A stretch of 64,000 nt of DNA from the NCBI GenBank assembly GCA_012295275.1, contig CM022669.1, positions 19,480,591 to 19,544,590 of the forward strand, written 5' to 3'. This document shows positions 23,021 to 35,800 of this stretch, in pieces (within the stretch, counting starts at the first letter, position 1; every line of letters starts with the position of its first letter). The DNA is from Chrysomallon squamiferum. Taxonomy: Eukaryota; Mollusca; Gastropoda; Neomphalida; Peltospiridae. The position numbers and the translations under genes are program-made. Below the pieces are notes generated by a model. It ran no database searches. It was not told where the DNA came from and saw only the letters and a program-made list of their open reading frames with translations.

Positions 23021-23973
23021 TATTATTATTATTATTATATGTGTGCATTTATATGTGGGTGTTACTAAATAAATAAATAAATAAATATATAAATAAGTAA
23101 ATAAGTAAGTAAATCAATCTGTACCAACCTTTAACAACATATTAGTCAAATGATTTTCTAACACCATTAATACACTAATATTAATTTATATTATTTCATC
23201 ATTAATACATGTTGATTTATATTTATTTTTGTTTGTTCTTTTGAAACTCAGGTGCGAAATCCTTCATCGAATCTTTGTCTTGATAACAAATTTTATGTTT
23301 CTCAAAGTTTGGGACCACTAGCTCTTTATACATGCCACTTTCATTTTGCTAATCAGGTATATATGTATGTTACACTTTATATTATTTTAATTATTTTAGG
23401 TCATTCATTTTATCACTAAGGTAGATAATAATAATAGAGTTGTGTGTCCTTCTCTGTATGTGAATAAATAATTTAAAAACTGAAAATATAAAAAAGAAAA
23501 TGGAATATGCGTGTATTTGTAGAATTACTGTTTTTATTAATACAAAGATTTTATTACGTTAAGGGAGAAAACTCTTTTGTGACAGTTCAAAAGATTAAAA
23601 TTATTTATTTGAATTACTTAAATATATATTATGTGTGGTTGAGTTTGTGCCATTCGTATTTTATGTTTTGTGTATGTTTTTTTTTATTGTGGGTGGTTTT
23701 TTTTGGTGTGTGAATTTTCTTCATGTAAAAGCCGCCATGTTTATTAAATTTTATTACGTAGGGTTTTTCTTGGACTGTAAACAGAACTTTACGCACCACT
23801 CTACAATGTGTTGTTGTCAAGGACGCTCAGAAACGACCCCAATTGGAAGGCTGCCTCACTGGGTCAAAGGACCGATGGTTACATGAGAAGGTATCTATAA
23901 TCTTGAATGAAAATGGCGAGGCAATATTCTATTAACTTATACTATCGGTAATACTTAATTTGCATGCATACTC

Positions 23974-24065
<92 letters not shown>

Positions 24066-24241
24066 AAAGATAATAATAAATAAATAACTTTTATTTTTAT
24101 TTATTTTACCCCCAGAATGGGTTATTAAAACACGAACGGAGCGGACTGTGTATGGATTTTGACGTTTCTGGTCCAATTATGAAGATGTGCAAAGCAGATT
24201 CGCCTTCACAAAAGTGGATTTTCAATACATATAATTATTAA
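18583..24241 (+). CDS. GALNT-like: Polypeptide GalNAc-transferase, array copy 4 (10 exons)
   Basis: Golgi O-GalNAc-transferase by family. Exons: 18583-19160, 19466-19632, 19770-19947, 20592-20789, 21557-21674, 21983-22171, 22501-22635, 23252-23356, 23762-23890, 24116-24241; 640 aa, no internal stop. Signal anchor about residues 7-25 ([15 protein letters not shown]), stem with two NIT/NVT sequons, DSH at 299-301, WGGEN at 403-407, CSKIGH ending at His431, lectin domain from about 522 with CLD and CMD but no CLD in the middle repeat. Exon 4 is one codon shorter than in the other copies ([13 protein letters not shown] region). Exon 5 begins with G rather than A, still giving Arg at the junction. 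Exon 1 donor GG|GTTCGT, with a competing GTAATT four bases on. The intron sequences are clearly homologous to copies 2 and 5. Confidence 0.92.
20090..20450. repeat. Minisatellite, about 40-bp unit, copy 4 intron 3
   Basis: Units of AATTCATTTCTAGATTACA type, as in copy 2 intron 3, but with a different unit number. Confidence 0.8.
21000..21245. repeat. Triplet-repeat tract, copy 4 intron 4
   Basis: ACT then ATT/ATC triplets; explains the poly-Ile/Val antisense frames here. Confidence 0.85.
22949..23037. repeat. (AAT)n/(ATT)n microsatellite, copy 4 intron 7
   Basis: Long AAT run that switches to ATT, so it is also an inverted repeat able to fold back. Copy 2 has a short version at 13446-13477. 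Confidence 0.9.
23971..24064. repeat. (CT)n microsatellite, copy 4 intron 9
   Basis: About 47 CT units with one CG interruption, just before exon 10. Confidence 0.97.
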
Positions 24242-24435
24242 ATACATTTTTGCATAAATGTTTGTGTTCTGTGCTGATTTTCGGTTGGAATAAATAAATA
24301 AATAAATAAATAAAAGTTGCGTCTCATTTGTCATAGATTCACTTACATACATTTACACATTTTATTATTCTCAGCCAAAAACAAAGACACGCTTCTATAG
24401 TAAATATTTTATTTGTTGGTTTATTCTTTCATTAT

Positions 24436-24438
24436 TAA

Positions 24439-24502
<64 letters not shown>
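24436..24502. repeat. (ATT)n microsatellite between copies 4 and 5
   Basis: It abuts the start of recognisable homology with the upstream block of the other copies. Confidence 0.95.
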
Positions 24503-24504
<2 letters not shown>

Positions 24505-24800
24505 TAATTCCACTAATGATACTTATGAAACAGGAGTTCTCCATTTTCGTCTAAAAGACTTTAAGCTAGTGACACAGTTACAGTTTCTTGATTGAGACAT
24601 TGAAAAACTGTGCTACTGTTGTTAAATGCACGTAAAAAAGAAATTGTCACGTAGTTCTAACAATAGCCATGAGCGAACAGTCCAGTATTTCTCAAGTCAA
24701 TATACAAAGACGAACGTTATTTTAGTGGTCGTCTCTCAAAAGCCAGAAACTTGTCAGCAGAGTAAATGACTGATTTCTAGTCACGTTAACGAAACGTCCA
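24502..24800 (+). promoter_or_regulatory. Conserved upstream block with putative 5'UTR exon, copy 5
   Basis: Homologous to the blocks before copies 2-4 but shortened at its 5' side, where it begins directly after (ATT)n. The donor is CGTCCA|GTAAGTAAG at 24800/24801; the putative acceptor TATTTTAG|CCACAG is at 25538/25539. The intron is about 738 bp, longer than in copies 2 (378) and 4 (266), because of an insertion. Confidence 0.5.
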
Positions 24801-24984
24801 GTAAGTAAGATGTTCAACAGATTTTTATAACTTTTATTTCACAACATGTATTTAAGTTCTGTTTATGTTCTGTTTATGTTCTGTGTATGCTCTGTTTATA
24901 TTTTTATCGTTGTACCCAAAAATGAATGTGTTTAATATATATAGATATAGATAGATACATAGCTAGCTAGATAGACAGATATAT

Positions 24985-25335
24985 AGTAGTTCCACGATAT
25001 GTACCATACTGAAGCTGAAGGACTCGATAAAGGTTGTATGTGCAGCCAAAGGCGTTAAAATAATTTTTGTGATCTCCAAGATAAACAGACCTTTACAAAA
25101 CCAATTTATTTCTTTACATTCTCTTTTATTTAGTTTTTATACAATATTTGTCGTTTATAAATACATTTTTCTTATTTAAAAACACGTTGCAAAAAATAAA
25201 AAAATGGGTTGATTTTTGCGGGGCTGGAACGGTTTAATGGTATTTCAATTAATTTTAAAATTGTCTTGATATACGAGCAATTTGAAATACGAGCTCGGTC
25301 ACAGAACGAATTAAATTCGTAATTCAAGGTACCAC
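24985..25335. mobile_element. Copy-5-specific insertion, possible non-autonomous element
   Basis: About 350 bp is present in the putative 5'UTR intron of copy 5 and absent from the same intron in copies 2 and 4. The insert runs from about GTTCCACGATATG to AATTCAAGGTACCAC and sits between TA-rich tracts. It has no coding potential. The boundaries are approximate, and no terminal inverted repeat or clear target duplication was found, so the element class is unknown. Confidence 0.4.
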
Positions 25336-25621
25336 TATTTATATATATATATAAATAGATAGACATATATAGATATAGATATAGATATATATGTACACAC
25401 ATACGTACACAAAAAATATATTACTATATATCTGTCTTCCCCTTTTTCTCTACTTCGTCCTCCTCTCTCCACTTTTCATTACTTTATTCGCAATTTATTT
25501 TCTTTACTTGTCAAAGAAAAGAAACTTCTCTATTTTAGCCACAGCGGTGTATCTTAACCTCTAACGTCCGTGTGTTTGGAAGAAAGAAACATTTCTATAA
25601 GGCTCCAGTACAATAACAAAA

Positions 25622-26602
25622 ATGAAACTGAGAGAAAGGTACATCTTGTTTACATTGCTTTCGTGCATAACAGTATCAACATCATTATATATCTTAGTAT
25701 GGAAACATGAAATATTTATTCTGCTGATAACCAGCAAGAAATCAGAACAAAGCAAAACAATTTTTGAAAAAGTAAATATTAAGAATATGAAAATGAAACC
25801 TCACAATTTACTATTAAAATATCCTCCCTATAGTGCTGAACAAAAGAGACGTTCTATCGAGATGACTATTCAGGCTAAAGAAATATCGCAGTATGCTAGA
25901 GAAAAAAAGAAATGCTTGAATATAACGGTCGATTCCAAGTTTGGAACACGGTATACTAGTGAACAAAAGAAACACATGAATGTGACTGCTCAGGAGTTCA
26001 GAAGAGAGACTAGAATTAAAACAGGAAATGTGTTGATAGATGACTACGGCAAAAACAATCTGACACAAAAAGGAGAAATGGGGTCTGGAATATCGGAGTC
26101 ACTGACAGGCTCGCGTCTGCTTCAAAAACGGTTTAACGTCAACGTCTTGGTTAGTGACTTGATCCCGCTCAACAGAATGGTGCCCGATTCGAGACCCTCA
26201 GGGTTGGTAATTCTTTATTTTTTATTTTAAAATTCGAAAACTTTGACATCTGTATTTATATGCTTTTATCCTCTTCAATTTCAAGACCTGAGTATATATA
26301 CGTAACAATAAATTTTCATCTATTTTTTGCAGTGGCAGTTACCGTGTTTAGCTCTTATTAATATGAGATGTCAAATCAAACGAAAAAGCCATTACTCAAA
26401 GGCTAGCGTTTCAAGCATTTCTAGTACCTTTTCCCTTTATTTTATGTTTGTATGTATGTATTAATGTGTGTGTGTGTGTATGTATGTATGTATGCATGTA
26501 TGCATGTATGTATGTATCTATGTATGTATCTATGTATGTATGTATGTGTGTAACCTTCTTTCTGTATTATTTATTTATTTATTTGTATGTGTATAATAAA
26601 CC

Positions 26603-26652
<50 letters not shown>

Positions 26653-27306
26653 GTATGTATGTATCTATCTATCTATCTGTCTGTCTATCTATATTTATAT
26701 TAATTATAGATGTTCTAACATCACATACGACGATGATCTGCCGACTGCCAGCATCATCATCCCATTCTACATTTTATGTATGTATGTGTGTATGTATATA
26801 TCTTTCTTCCTGTATTTATTTTTATATTTATTTATGTGCAATACATCCTCTCAGTGTCCTACATACATACATATATATATATATATATTTGTTGATTTTA
26901 GATGTTCTAAAATCACCTACGACGACGATCTGCCGACTGCCAGCATCATCATCCCATTCTACAACGAGTGGCCCAGCATTCTACTGCGTACAGTGTACAG
27001 CATCATCAACAGAACTCCTAGACATCTGTTATGGGAAATACTCCTAATTGATGACTGCAGCGATATGAGTATATCTTCATTAACACAACTCTCAAATAGA
27101 TATTATTATTATTATTATCATCATCATCAATATCGTCATCATTATGATCGTGGTCGTGGTCGTCATAATCTACATTATCATTATTTTTGTTGTTGTTGTC
27201 GTCGTCATTATTATTATTGTTATTACTATCATTATTATTTTCACAACCATCATCATTATTATTATTTTTATTATAATGATCAACATTATCATTATTGTTG
27301 TTGTTG

Positions 27307-27348
<42 letters not shown>

Positions 27349-28857
27349 GGATTAGGATTATTATTATTATTATTTCAGAAGAGCTGAAAGACTCCTTGGA
27401 CGAGTACGTTGCCACACACTTCCCACAAAAACTGGTCAAAATTGTACGTATGCCTCAAAGAGTGGGTTTGATAAAGGCACGACAACATGGCTGTGATACA
27501 GCTGAGGGCGACGTCATCGTTATTTTTGACAGCCACATGGAAGTGAACATAGACTGGTAGGCTTATTTCTGAAGATTTATTTGTCCTTGTTCAGATATTA
27601 TTGGTTGAATATTTCTGTAGTACTTCATCATGGATTCATGTTAGATATATGAGTTTTATGACGACTCATTATAATTAATTTCTAAATATCAGTGTTATAT
27701 GCTAGTTTAAAGATGATTCATTTCAAGATCTCAGTATTATATGTTAGTTTAATGATGATTTTTTTTTTTTTTTTTTTAGATTACAATATATTTCAATTAA
27801 TGATAATTCATTCCTAAGTTACTGTATATGTCATTTTACAGGTGATTCATTTCTAAATATAATTCATTTCTGGATTACAATTGATCGGTTTAATGATTAC
27901 TCATGTCAGATTAATGATACAATGACTACAGCATGTGAGATTAATAATACGTCTTATCTAGACTACATTGAGTTATGTCTGTTAAATTATTATTTATTGT
28001 AAGTGTACAATATAATACTTCTTAAATCAGATTAAAGGTGTGTCACCTCTCTATTTCAAGGCGACTCGTTTTCATGATTACAGTATCGTTTCATTCATGT
28101 TGGCTGATGCATCATTTCTAGACTACAATGTAAAGTATTTTGTACAGACAACTTTATCGTTACAAAAATAGTCATGACAAGAATATGACTATTTGACAAC
28201 TTGCTCGTCGATTTTCTTCAGTATTGTGTAAAGGTTCTGTGTCTAATTTTGATGATTTCGTGTCGCCAGGCTGCAGCCGTTGTTGATGTTGATAAAAAAC
28301 GACAGGAAGACCATTGCTTTGAGTAATCTAGACTATATAAATAATAAACATTTCGAATACACGTGGTATCATAATATGATCGTAAGATACGGTTTCAATT
28401 GGAGGATGGTTTTTTTCGAAGACTACTTCAGACCCGACAAGTTTGGACACGATGTTTCCACTCCAAAGAGGTAAAGTTAAAATATTTTCACTAAATGTCT
28501 TCGTACGAAATTTATGATCAAATTCGAAATCTAAGCGATTCTTTTAAATTCAAAATAATTTCAACATATTTTATGAGAAGGAATTATTTTATTTTTCATT
28601 TATAATTCTTCTTTTTATACAAAATAAAGGTTTGATGAAGTTCCTGTTTTGATTTAGAGCTGACACTGATTTCAAAAATACTCAGTTAATAAGACATTTC
28701 TTATGTTTAACTTATTATTATTATCACTTTACTTCAGCTCCTAATATCTTTATTATTACTACAACTAGTACTAGTACTACTACTTCTACTACTACTACTA
28801 CTACTACTATTATTACTGTTATTATTATTGTTATTATTGTTGTTGTCGTTGTTGTTG

Positions 28858-28933
<76 letters not shown>

Positions 28934-30820
28934 GACTATTAAATACACAACATCAAATTAATTTTATGGAAAATGCCGGACATTCGATAAAATGATATAC
29001 GTTGTGTTTTGGGGTCTTTTTTATAAACTGTTTTGCTGCTGTTGTTTATTATGCTTTTTGTTTGTTGTTGAGGTTATTTTTTTTTCATAGCATTAAAACA
29101 GTCGAAACAAAGTAATGAAATTAGTTCAGATTATGTATCAAAATAACATTTTACGCTGAACAATAATCAATGTGCAAGAAACATTTGTTTTTTGTTGTTG
29201 TTTTTTTCACTCCTTTCATCCTTAAGACACACCTTTTTATATAGTTCTCCCTATATACTTATTTTTGTAGAGGCGTTGTTATGGTAGGGGCTGGTTTTGC
29301 GGTGGACAGAAAATACTTTAAAGAAATTGGCGGATTTGATGAAGGAATGAAAGTTTGGGGTGGAGAGAATTTAGAGCTTTCATGGAGGGTGAGATATCGG
29401 TTTGGAGTTTGAATTTACGATTAAGAGAATAGAACCACATTAAACTGCATATAATGGTAATTATTTCAGTTGAAAATAAAAATGGTTTTATTTTATCAGT
29501 CTATAAACTCCTTGAATCGGTGCAATCGGGTATATTAACAGAATTTAACTGGCTTTACATGAATTAAATACGATTTTGTCGCTGAAATATTATTATTGAC
29601 ATACTTCCTTTCAATCTGATTTCAGGTTTGGTTGTGTGGAGGACAAATTATTCACGCTCCTTGTTCTAAAATTGGACACATTGCCAGATTTCAACCGTAC
29701 AAGTTTCCAGAAGGTCGAAGAAATACGGAAGTGTTTAATTACAAGCGAGCAGTGGAAGTGTGGATGGAGCCGCAGCACAAGAAATTTGTTTTCGATTCCC
29801 TCCCAGAAATGACAGTAAATATTTCAATATTGGACTGCAGCAGTGAATCTGAAATGAAAATATAAATTATTATTGTTAAGTACTGTTAAGCGATTGCTTC
29901 TGATGCTATTACTGTTTTTCCTATTACTACTGCTATCACTACTACTTCTGTGGCTACTTCTACTACAACTACTACTAGTACTATTCAGATTATTGTTATT
30001 ATTGTTGATGATGGTGATGATATATAGTTAGTTTACTGAATTATTATTATTATTATTGCTGTTACTATTAATATATATAGATTTATTTATTTCTTTATTT
30101 TAATTTTATTTATTTATTAATTTATTTATTACCATTATTATTTTCCTGTAGAAAACTGATCCAGGAGACCTGACAAAACGTTTTGCTGTGAAACAAAAAC
30201 TTCACTGTAAAAGTTTCTCGTGGTTTTTAGAAAACATCTGGCCTGAACTTTTCGTTTACGACAAAGAAGTACTTGCATGGGGATCAGTCAGTGTATTTTC
30301 TTATAAGCATAGATGTTTTATCTTTTCTGTTTCATTGTGATTTGTGCTTTCACATAAGAGAGTCTCAAATCCTAAATTACTGTTATTTATAAAAATATCA
30401 GAAAATATATAAAATGGTTACAGTTATCTGCTCTTGTATCAGCTACAAAAATGTTTTCATATAAAATTATGCTTTTAACTTTTCGGCATATTCAGCTACT
30501 TCTGTTCCATTTTGTATTATAGTTATACGATAATGATATTTATTTTCTATTAATAGTAATAGTAACAATAATGATGATGATGATAACAACAATAATAATA
30601 ATTATTAGACTAACGTTAATTAGTATTAATTCATCATTAATGCATGTTCATTTATATTTATTTTTGTTTGTTCTTTTCCAACTCAGGTGCGAAACCCTTC
30701 ATGGAATCTTTGTCTTGATAACAAATTTTATAGTTTTCAAAGTCTGGGACCACTAGGTGTTTATACATGCCACTTTCACTTTGCTAATCAGGTATATATA
30801 TATACACACACACACACACA

Positions 30821-30899
<79 letters not shown>

Positions 30900-31720
30900 T
30901 TTATATTATTATAATTATTTTAGGTCATTCATTTTATCACTTAGGCTGATAATGATAACAGAGTTCTGTGTCTTTCTCTGTATGTGAATAAATAATTTAA
31001 GAACGGAAAATATAAAAAAGAAAATGAAACATGCCTGAATTTTGAAATTTTTAGTTACCGTTTTTATGAAGTTAAGGGAGATAACTTCATTTCATCAACA
31101 TTTTGTAGTGGTTCAAAAGTTTAAAATTATTTAATAAGATATTTTATATGTGATTGAGTTTGTGTTTGCCATTTGTATTTTATGTTTTGAGCATGTTTTA
31201 TTTGTTGATTTTTACTGTTTTTGTGGGTTTCTTTGTGTATGCTTGTGTGTGTGTGTTGTTGTTTTTTGTTTATATGTTTCAAGTAAACGCCGATGTGTTT
31301 ATTAAATTGTATTACTTAGGGATTTTCTTGGACTGTAAATAGAACTTTACGCACCACTCTACAATGTGTTGTTGTCAAGGACGCTCAGAAACGACCCAAG
31401 TTGGAAGGCTGCCTCACTGGGTCAAAGGACCGATGGTTACACGACAAGGTATCTGTAATCTTGGATCAAAATGGCGAGGCAATATTCTATTAACTCATAC
31501 TATTGGTAATTCTTAATTTGCATGTATACTCTCTCTCTCTCTGTAAAAGATTATAATAAATAAATAACTTTATTTTTATTTATTTCCTCCCCAGAATGGT
31601 TTATTAAAACACGAACGCAGCGGACTGTGTATGGATTTTGACGTTTCTGGTCCAATTATGAAGAGGTGCAAAGCAGATTCGCCTTCACAAAAGTGGATTT
31701 TCAATACATATAATTATTAA
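25622..31720 (+). CDS. GALNT-like: Polypeptide GalNAc-transferase, array copy 5 (10 exons)
   Basis: Golgi O-GalNAc-transferase by family. Exons: 25622-26202, 26902-27068, 27379-27556, 28270-28470, 29271-29388, 29626-29814, 30152-30286, 30687-30791, 31320-31448, 31595-31720; 642 aa. Signal anchor about residues 7-25, stem with NIT and NVT sequons, DSH at 300-302, WGGEN at 405-409, CSKIGH ending at His433, lectin domain from about 524 (CLD, degenerate middle repeat, CMD and QKW). A truncated extra exon 2 lies upstream at 26710-26770 and is in frame with the real one. The exon 1 donor is GG|GTTGGT, with GTAATT four bases on. Exon 6 ends ATGACA|GTAAAT, changing the usual Arg to Thr. Exon 2 reads CSKIT as in copy 2, whereas copies 1, 3, 4 and the truncated exon read CSNI. 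Confidence 0.92.
26448..26700. repeat. (TGTA)n and (ATCT)n tracts, copy 5 intron 1
   Basis: Compound tetranucleotide array that ends just before the truncated exon 2. Confidence 0.95.
26710..26770 (+). pseudogene. Truncated duplicate of exon 2 within copy 5 intron 1
   Basis: Starts after an AG acceptor with the normal exon 2 beginning ([14 protein letters not shown]) and stops after CCATTCTAC, where it jumps into intron 1 sequence of copy-2 type (ATTTTATGTATGTATG) leading to the complete exon 2. There is no donor. The distance between the two acceptors is 192 nt and the interval is open in the exon 2 frame. Confidence 0.8.
27640..27900. repeat. Degenerate minisatellite, copy 5 intron 3
   Basis: Decayed ATTCATTTC(T)A units corresponding to the arrays in intron 3 of copies 2 and 4, with a poly-T run at about 27761-27777. 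Confidence 0.65.
28780..28934. repeat. ACT and ATT triplet tract, copy 5 intron 4
   Basis: Position matches triplet tracts in intron 4 of copies 2 and 4; the ATT run is longest here. Confidence 0.9.
30823..30899. repeat. (GA)n microsatellite, copy 5 intron 8
   Basis: Begins about 30 bp after exon 8, after a short CA run. Copies 2 and 4 lack a GA tract here; copy 1 has one nearer exon 9. Confidence 0.97.
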
Positions 31721-32700
31721 ATAAATATTTAATGTAAATGCTTGTGTTCTGTGCTGATTTTCAGTTGGAATAAATAAATAAATATGCTAAACAAAATTTG
31801 GGTCTCATTTGTCATACATTCACGTTTGCACATTTTATTATTCTCACCCTAACACACACACACAAACACATCTGTAATACTAAAAAAAATTCTGTCGTTT
31901 TATTCTTTCATTATTGTTATTATTATTATTATTATTTCATTTTAACATTCCTGTCTGAACTGACGTCTATAAAAATAAATAAATAAATAAATAAATACAT
32001 GTTAAGAAAGATTGTGGCAGCAAGAAACAAAACATTAATTTGAAAATATTTATTTAGGTCATATGTCCTTTCACCGAAGGTACATTTCTATGGTAAAGGT
32101 GAATATTCATTGCATGAAGTGTTTAGTATTCATCCGCACGTCTTTCACGGTAGTATCAGTATTATAGTATAATAAAATTGTTCATTGGATATTGCGACGC
32201 TGAGGTGTGTGTGTGTGCGTGTGTGTGTGTGTGCGGGCGGAAACAGAACAAATTGAAAAAATTAAAGAGAGTTCTTGCTTCACTTTATAATACATACATA
32301 ATACATACTGGCAACCACATGGTTAATGCAGTGACCAGAAATCTATCGATGAAAAATACAATTATTATTATTATTATTATTATTCATTAAGTTACCTTAA
32401 CATATATAGATAGTGTAATAAACTCACGCACACATCAAATGAAGCAAATTAACTTTTTCGTTTTCTGAAGGTTTTGAAGGAGTTATCGAACGTTTTTATA
32501 TTGAGTGACCTCCCCTATAGTAGTTTCTTGATCAAAAGAACAATTTTTACAACAATTACCCACAATACACTTCATCTCTTGTCTGAAATTGATGTCGACA
32601 GCAAAATGATTTATTCGGAATATTAGTTGTTAAATTGTACCCAATATTCTGATAATTAGTACATATGATCTTAAACAATAATTGTGACATAGAGTGTAGT
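31721..32700. other. Intergenic, GALNT array to ARIH1
   Basis: Copy 5 3'UTR with AATAAA words, then short AAAT, CA, GT and ATT repeats. No gene or GALNT remnant is seen after about 31800. Confidence 0.6.
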
Positions 32701-32776
32701 TTCCAACTATGTAAAACGTATATAATTTAAGCAATGCAATACCAAGGTTACACCTGTTGTTGGGAAACTCCGAAGG

Positions 32777-32784
32777 TGACGTCA
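32777..32784 (+). promoter_or_regulatory. CRE palindrome TGACGTCA upstream of ARIH1
   Basis: A perfect 8-bp CREB/ATF site 51 bp before the ARIH1 ATG, in the least AT-rich part of the local sequence (about 32740-32800). The position suits a TATA-less housekeeping promoter; binding is inferred. Confidence 0.5.
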
Positions 32785-32834
32785 CAGTCACAGATTGAAG
32801 TCAAAAAATAAACAGAAATTGACTAGCTTGTATT

Positions 32835-35800
32835 ATGGATGCTGATGATGACTATCAAGATGAGGTTGGATCGGATAGTTCGGAGAATGATGATGATGAG
32901 CTTCCCATGGAAATGGATAATGCGGAATCCGCATCACTTCACGATCGTCATGACGATGAAGAATTTCAGTATGAAGTTTTAACAGCTGATCAGATTGTTC
33001 AGTTTATGGTTGACTGTATAAAGGAAGTAAATGCAGTTGTACAGGTATGGGAATTAATTTCATGGACTTCGTACATCATATATTGAGCAATTGGACGAAG
33101 GCAGAGAAGCTAATAATTACCCTATCCTCCTTAGCCTCGTGGCACTTCTGGTCTTATTTTTTATCAGTTTCAAATCATTCACATTTAATGTTTATATTAC
33201 ATATGCTAAAGCAGTAAATTACTTTGTAAGATAATAAACAAAACAGTAACTACCATATTTTCTTCAAATTTTCACTTATCCTCTTCATATCATACAATTT
33301 TTAATCAGTAAATTGAAATGATATTTGATTAGTACTTTGTCTTTGGTCAAGTCCAAAAATAATTCCACTGTTTGCATGTAATATTATCTTCAGTAACTAA
33401 TTTTTCTTTTTAAACTGGATCTCATTTTAAAAAACAAAATATTTCCTGACACTAATAAATACAGCTACAGCTGATCATCCCATAAACTTTGAAATAACAT
33501 GACAAAGAGACAACAAAATGAGAATCAAATTTTGAGAACGATTTATTTATTTATTTATTTCATCATACTTTGTTGTTAGCAAAGATGACTGTAACAGGAA
33601 AACAAAACTCTTCAAAGTAAACATTTGATTCAGTAAAACTGATCCATACAGATTGGGTGTGTTATCCTATAGCATTATCTTAGCCCTGACCATGTTGACT
33701 AGTTATTTGATTCAAGATCATGCATCACTGTTATAAACTTTGAAAACAATCCTATGTTCTCAGTCAGCTGTTAATTATTCACTGGTGTTAGCAATATTAA
33801 ATATGTTTATGTTTATTATAATACTTATTATGTAAAGAAATAAATAATCCTGTCTGTTCCAAATGAACACATAAAAACTAAGAAAAATCTGCCTGTATAT
33901 TAACAGTAAATGATTTACAACTTGTTTATTGTGAACTAATATTTATAATAAAAAAAAATAGTATGAAAGAGTAGTGTTGATATCAAAATATTAAAACCAC
34001 TGCAGTAAGACTACATTCAGTACTGTATGCTGTTTAAGAAATTTCGTTTAGATTTTGAGAGGAAGTTACCTAAGTGAGTTTTCGTTAAAACAAAATACTT
34101 TGCATGTGACTCAAAATTGTTTTGTTGTTGTGCAAAGCAGTTAGATTTTAAATTTGCTTTTTGCTGATAACATTTTAAAGTAATGGAGATATAAAATCTG
34201 TAGTATTGTAGACAGGTATTGGTGATGACAAAAAATGTGATGTATAAATAAGTTATAATGTTAAGCTGTGTATATTTAGATAAGGTAGGAAATCAAAGAA
34301 AACAGTTTTGGGACAATCTATAATGGTTAAATAACGTTTTATTCCCAAATAAATTAGTTGAAATACAAAAGAAATTTGCTTTAGTCATGATTTCTGTTTG
34401 TTTATATGACAGATAACATATTTATTGAATCCTAAAAACAAAAAAAATAAAATGATCAGTCTCACCAAGGTAGAATTAAATCATTTTAATTTAAGTCGAT
34501 CTTTTTTTTTTTTTTATTAATTATTTTAAAGAAATAGGAACTGATATGTTTCTAAAATCCTCATTTATTCTTAAAACAAAACTTAAGTTTTGAATTTATA
34601 TTATTTTTTATTGTTTTGTTGTTTTTTGTTAGTTTGGAAACATCTTCATTGCCTATTCATATCTTCTTATAAATTTATAATTTAAAACATAAAACATAAA
34701 AATTAAATTTGTTTTTCTTGAAGTTTTAACCTTTTCAAATTAATTGCTACTTTTATTTTATTTACTTATTATTATTATTATTACATTTTTTTTCAGATTC
34801 CTGCAACAATTACAAGAATATTATTAAATCATTTCCGATGGGATAAAGAAAAACTTATGGAACGGTAATACACTTGTTATGGAAAAAATAAAAACTTTTT
34901 CTTTCTTAATCAAACATTTTATTTTTAGTTTGTGAGACATAATTGAATAAAAGAAGAAAATCATTTAGTCATGTCCATTGTCAGGCTCAGTCATAAAAAT
35001 TAAAATTTCTGTTGAGAGATAAAACACTAATATATAAATCATCTTTGCATAATATTTTGTCAGTTTTCTCTATTATGTCTGTTTTACATTCTGATTTTCA
35101 GGTACTATGATAGCGACCAAGAAGGCTTATTCAATGAAGCTCATGTAGTAAATCCACATCGCAGAGATGTCATTATCAAAGGAAAGGTAAATACCAGAAA
35201 TTTAAACTTCATATCATATATGAATCACTTCTTTATTATATGTACAATCATTTTACAAACATTGGTTTTTATTAATCAGGTTCAGCATGCATTGTCTGAA
35301 ATTTTGAAATCCAAAATGTTTTTGTACAACCAAGGTATTTTGGTGATTTCATTCTTGATAATATTTGCTTCATGCACTCACCAAAATATTAGAAAAGTAT
35401 GAAACTATTAACTACATGAGTAAAACATCTCATGTTTATATTTGAATTCTATCCTCAAGTTATTCTATTCAAGAACTAAACATTTCTGAACTCTTGGAAT
35501 CAAACAAATTTATTTATTTTTTTAGACAGGATTTTCAACCTGTAACAAATTTTTTTTTTAATTATTATTACTATTATTATTTATTTATTTATTTTTTAAA
35601 ATTCAAATAACCAAATAATTTAAATCTTAAACTTTGGAGCATTTTTAGTGACCACCAAAGCAGTCACAATTTTCATCTCCATATTACAAACTAAGTGACA
35701 TTTATATTTGTATGTGAGGAAAGCAGTAAATTGTGTGTGATAATTCTCATGTGAAAAATGATGTGTCTTGTTGTGTTCCAGAGAACAACTCGCTCAACAG

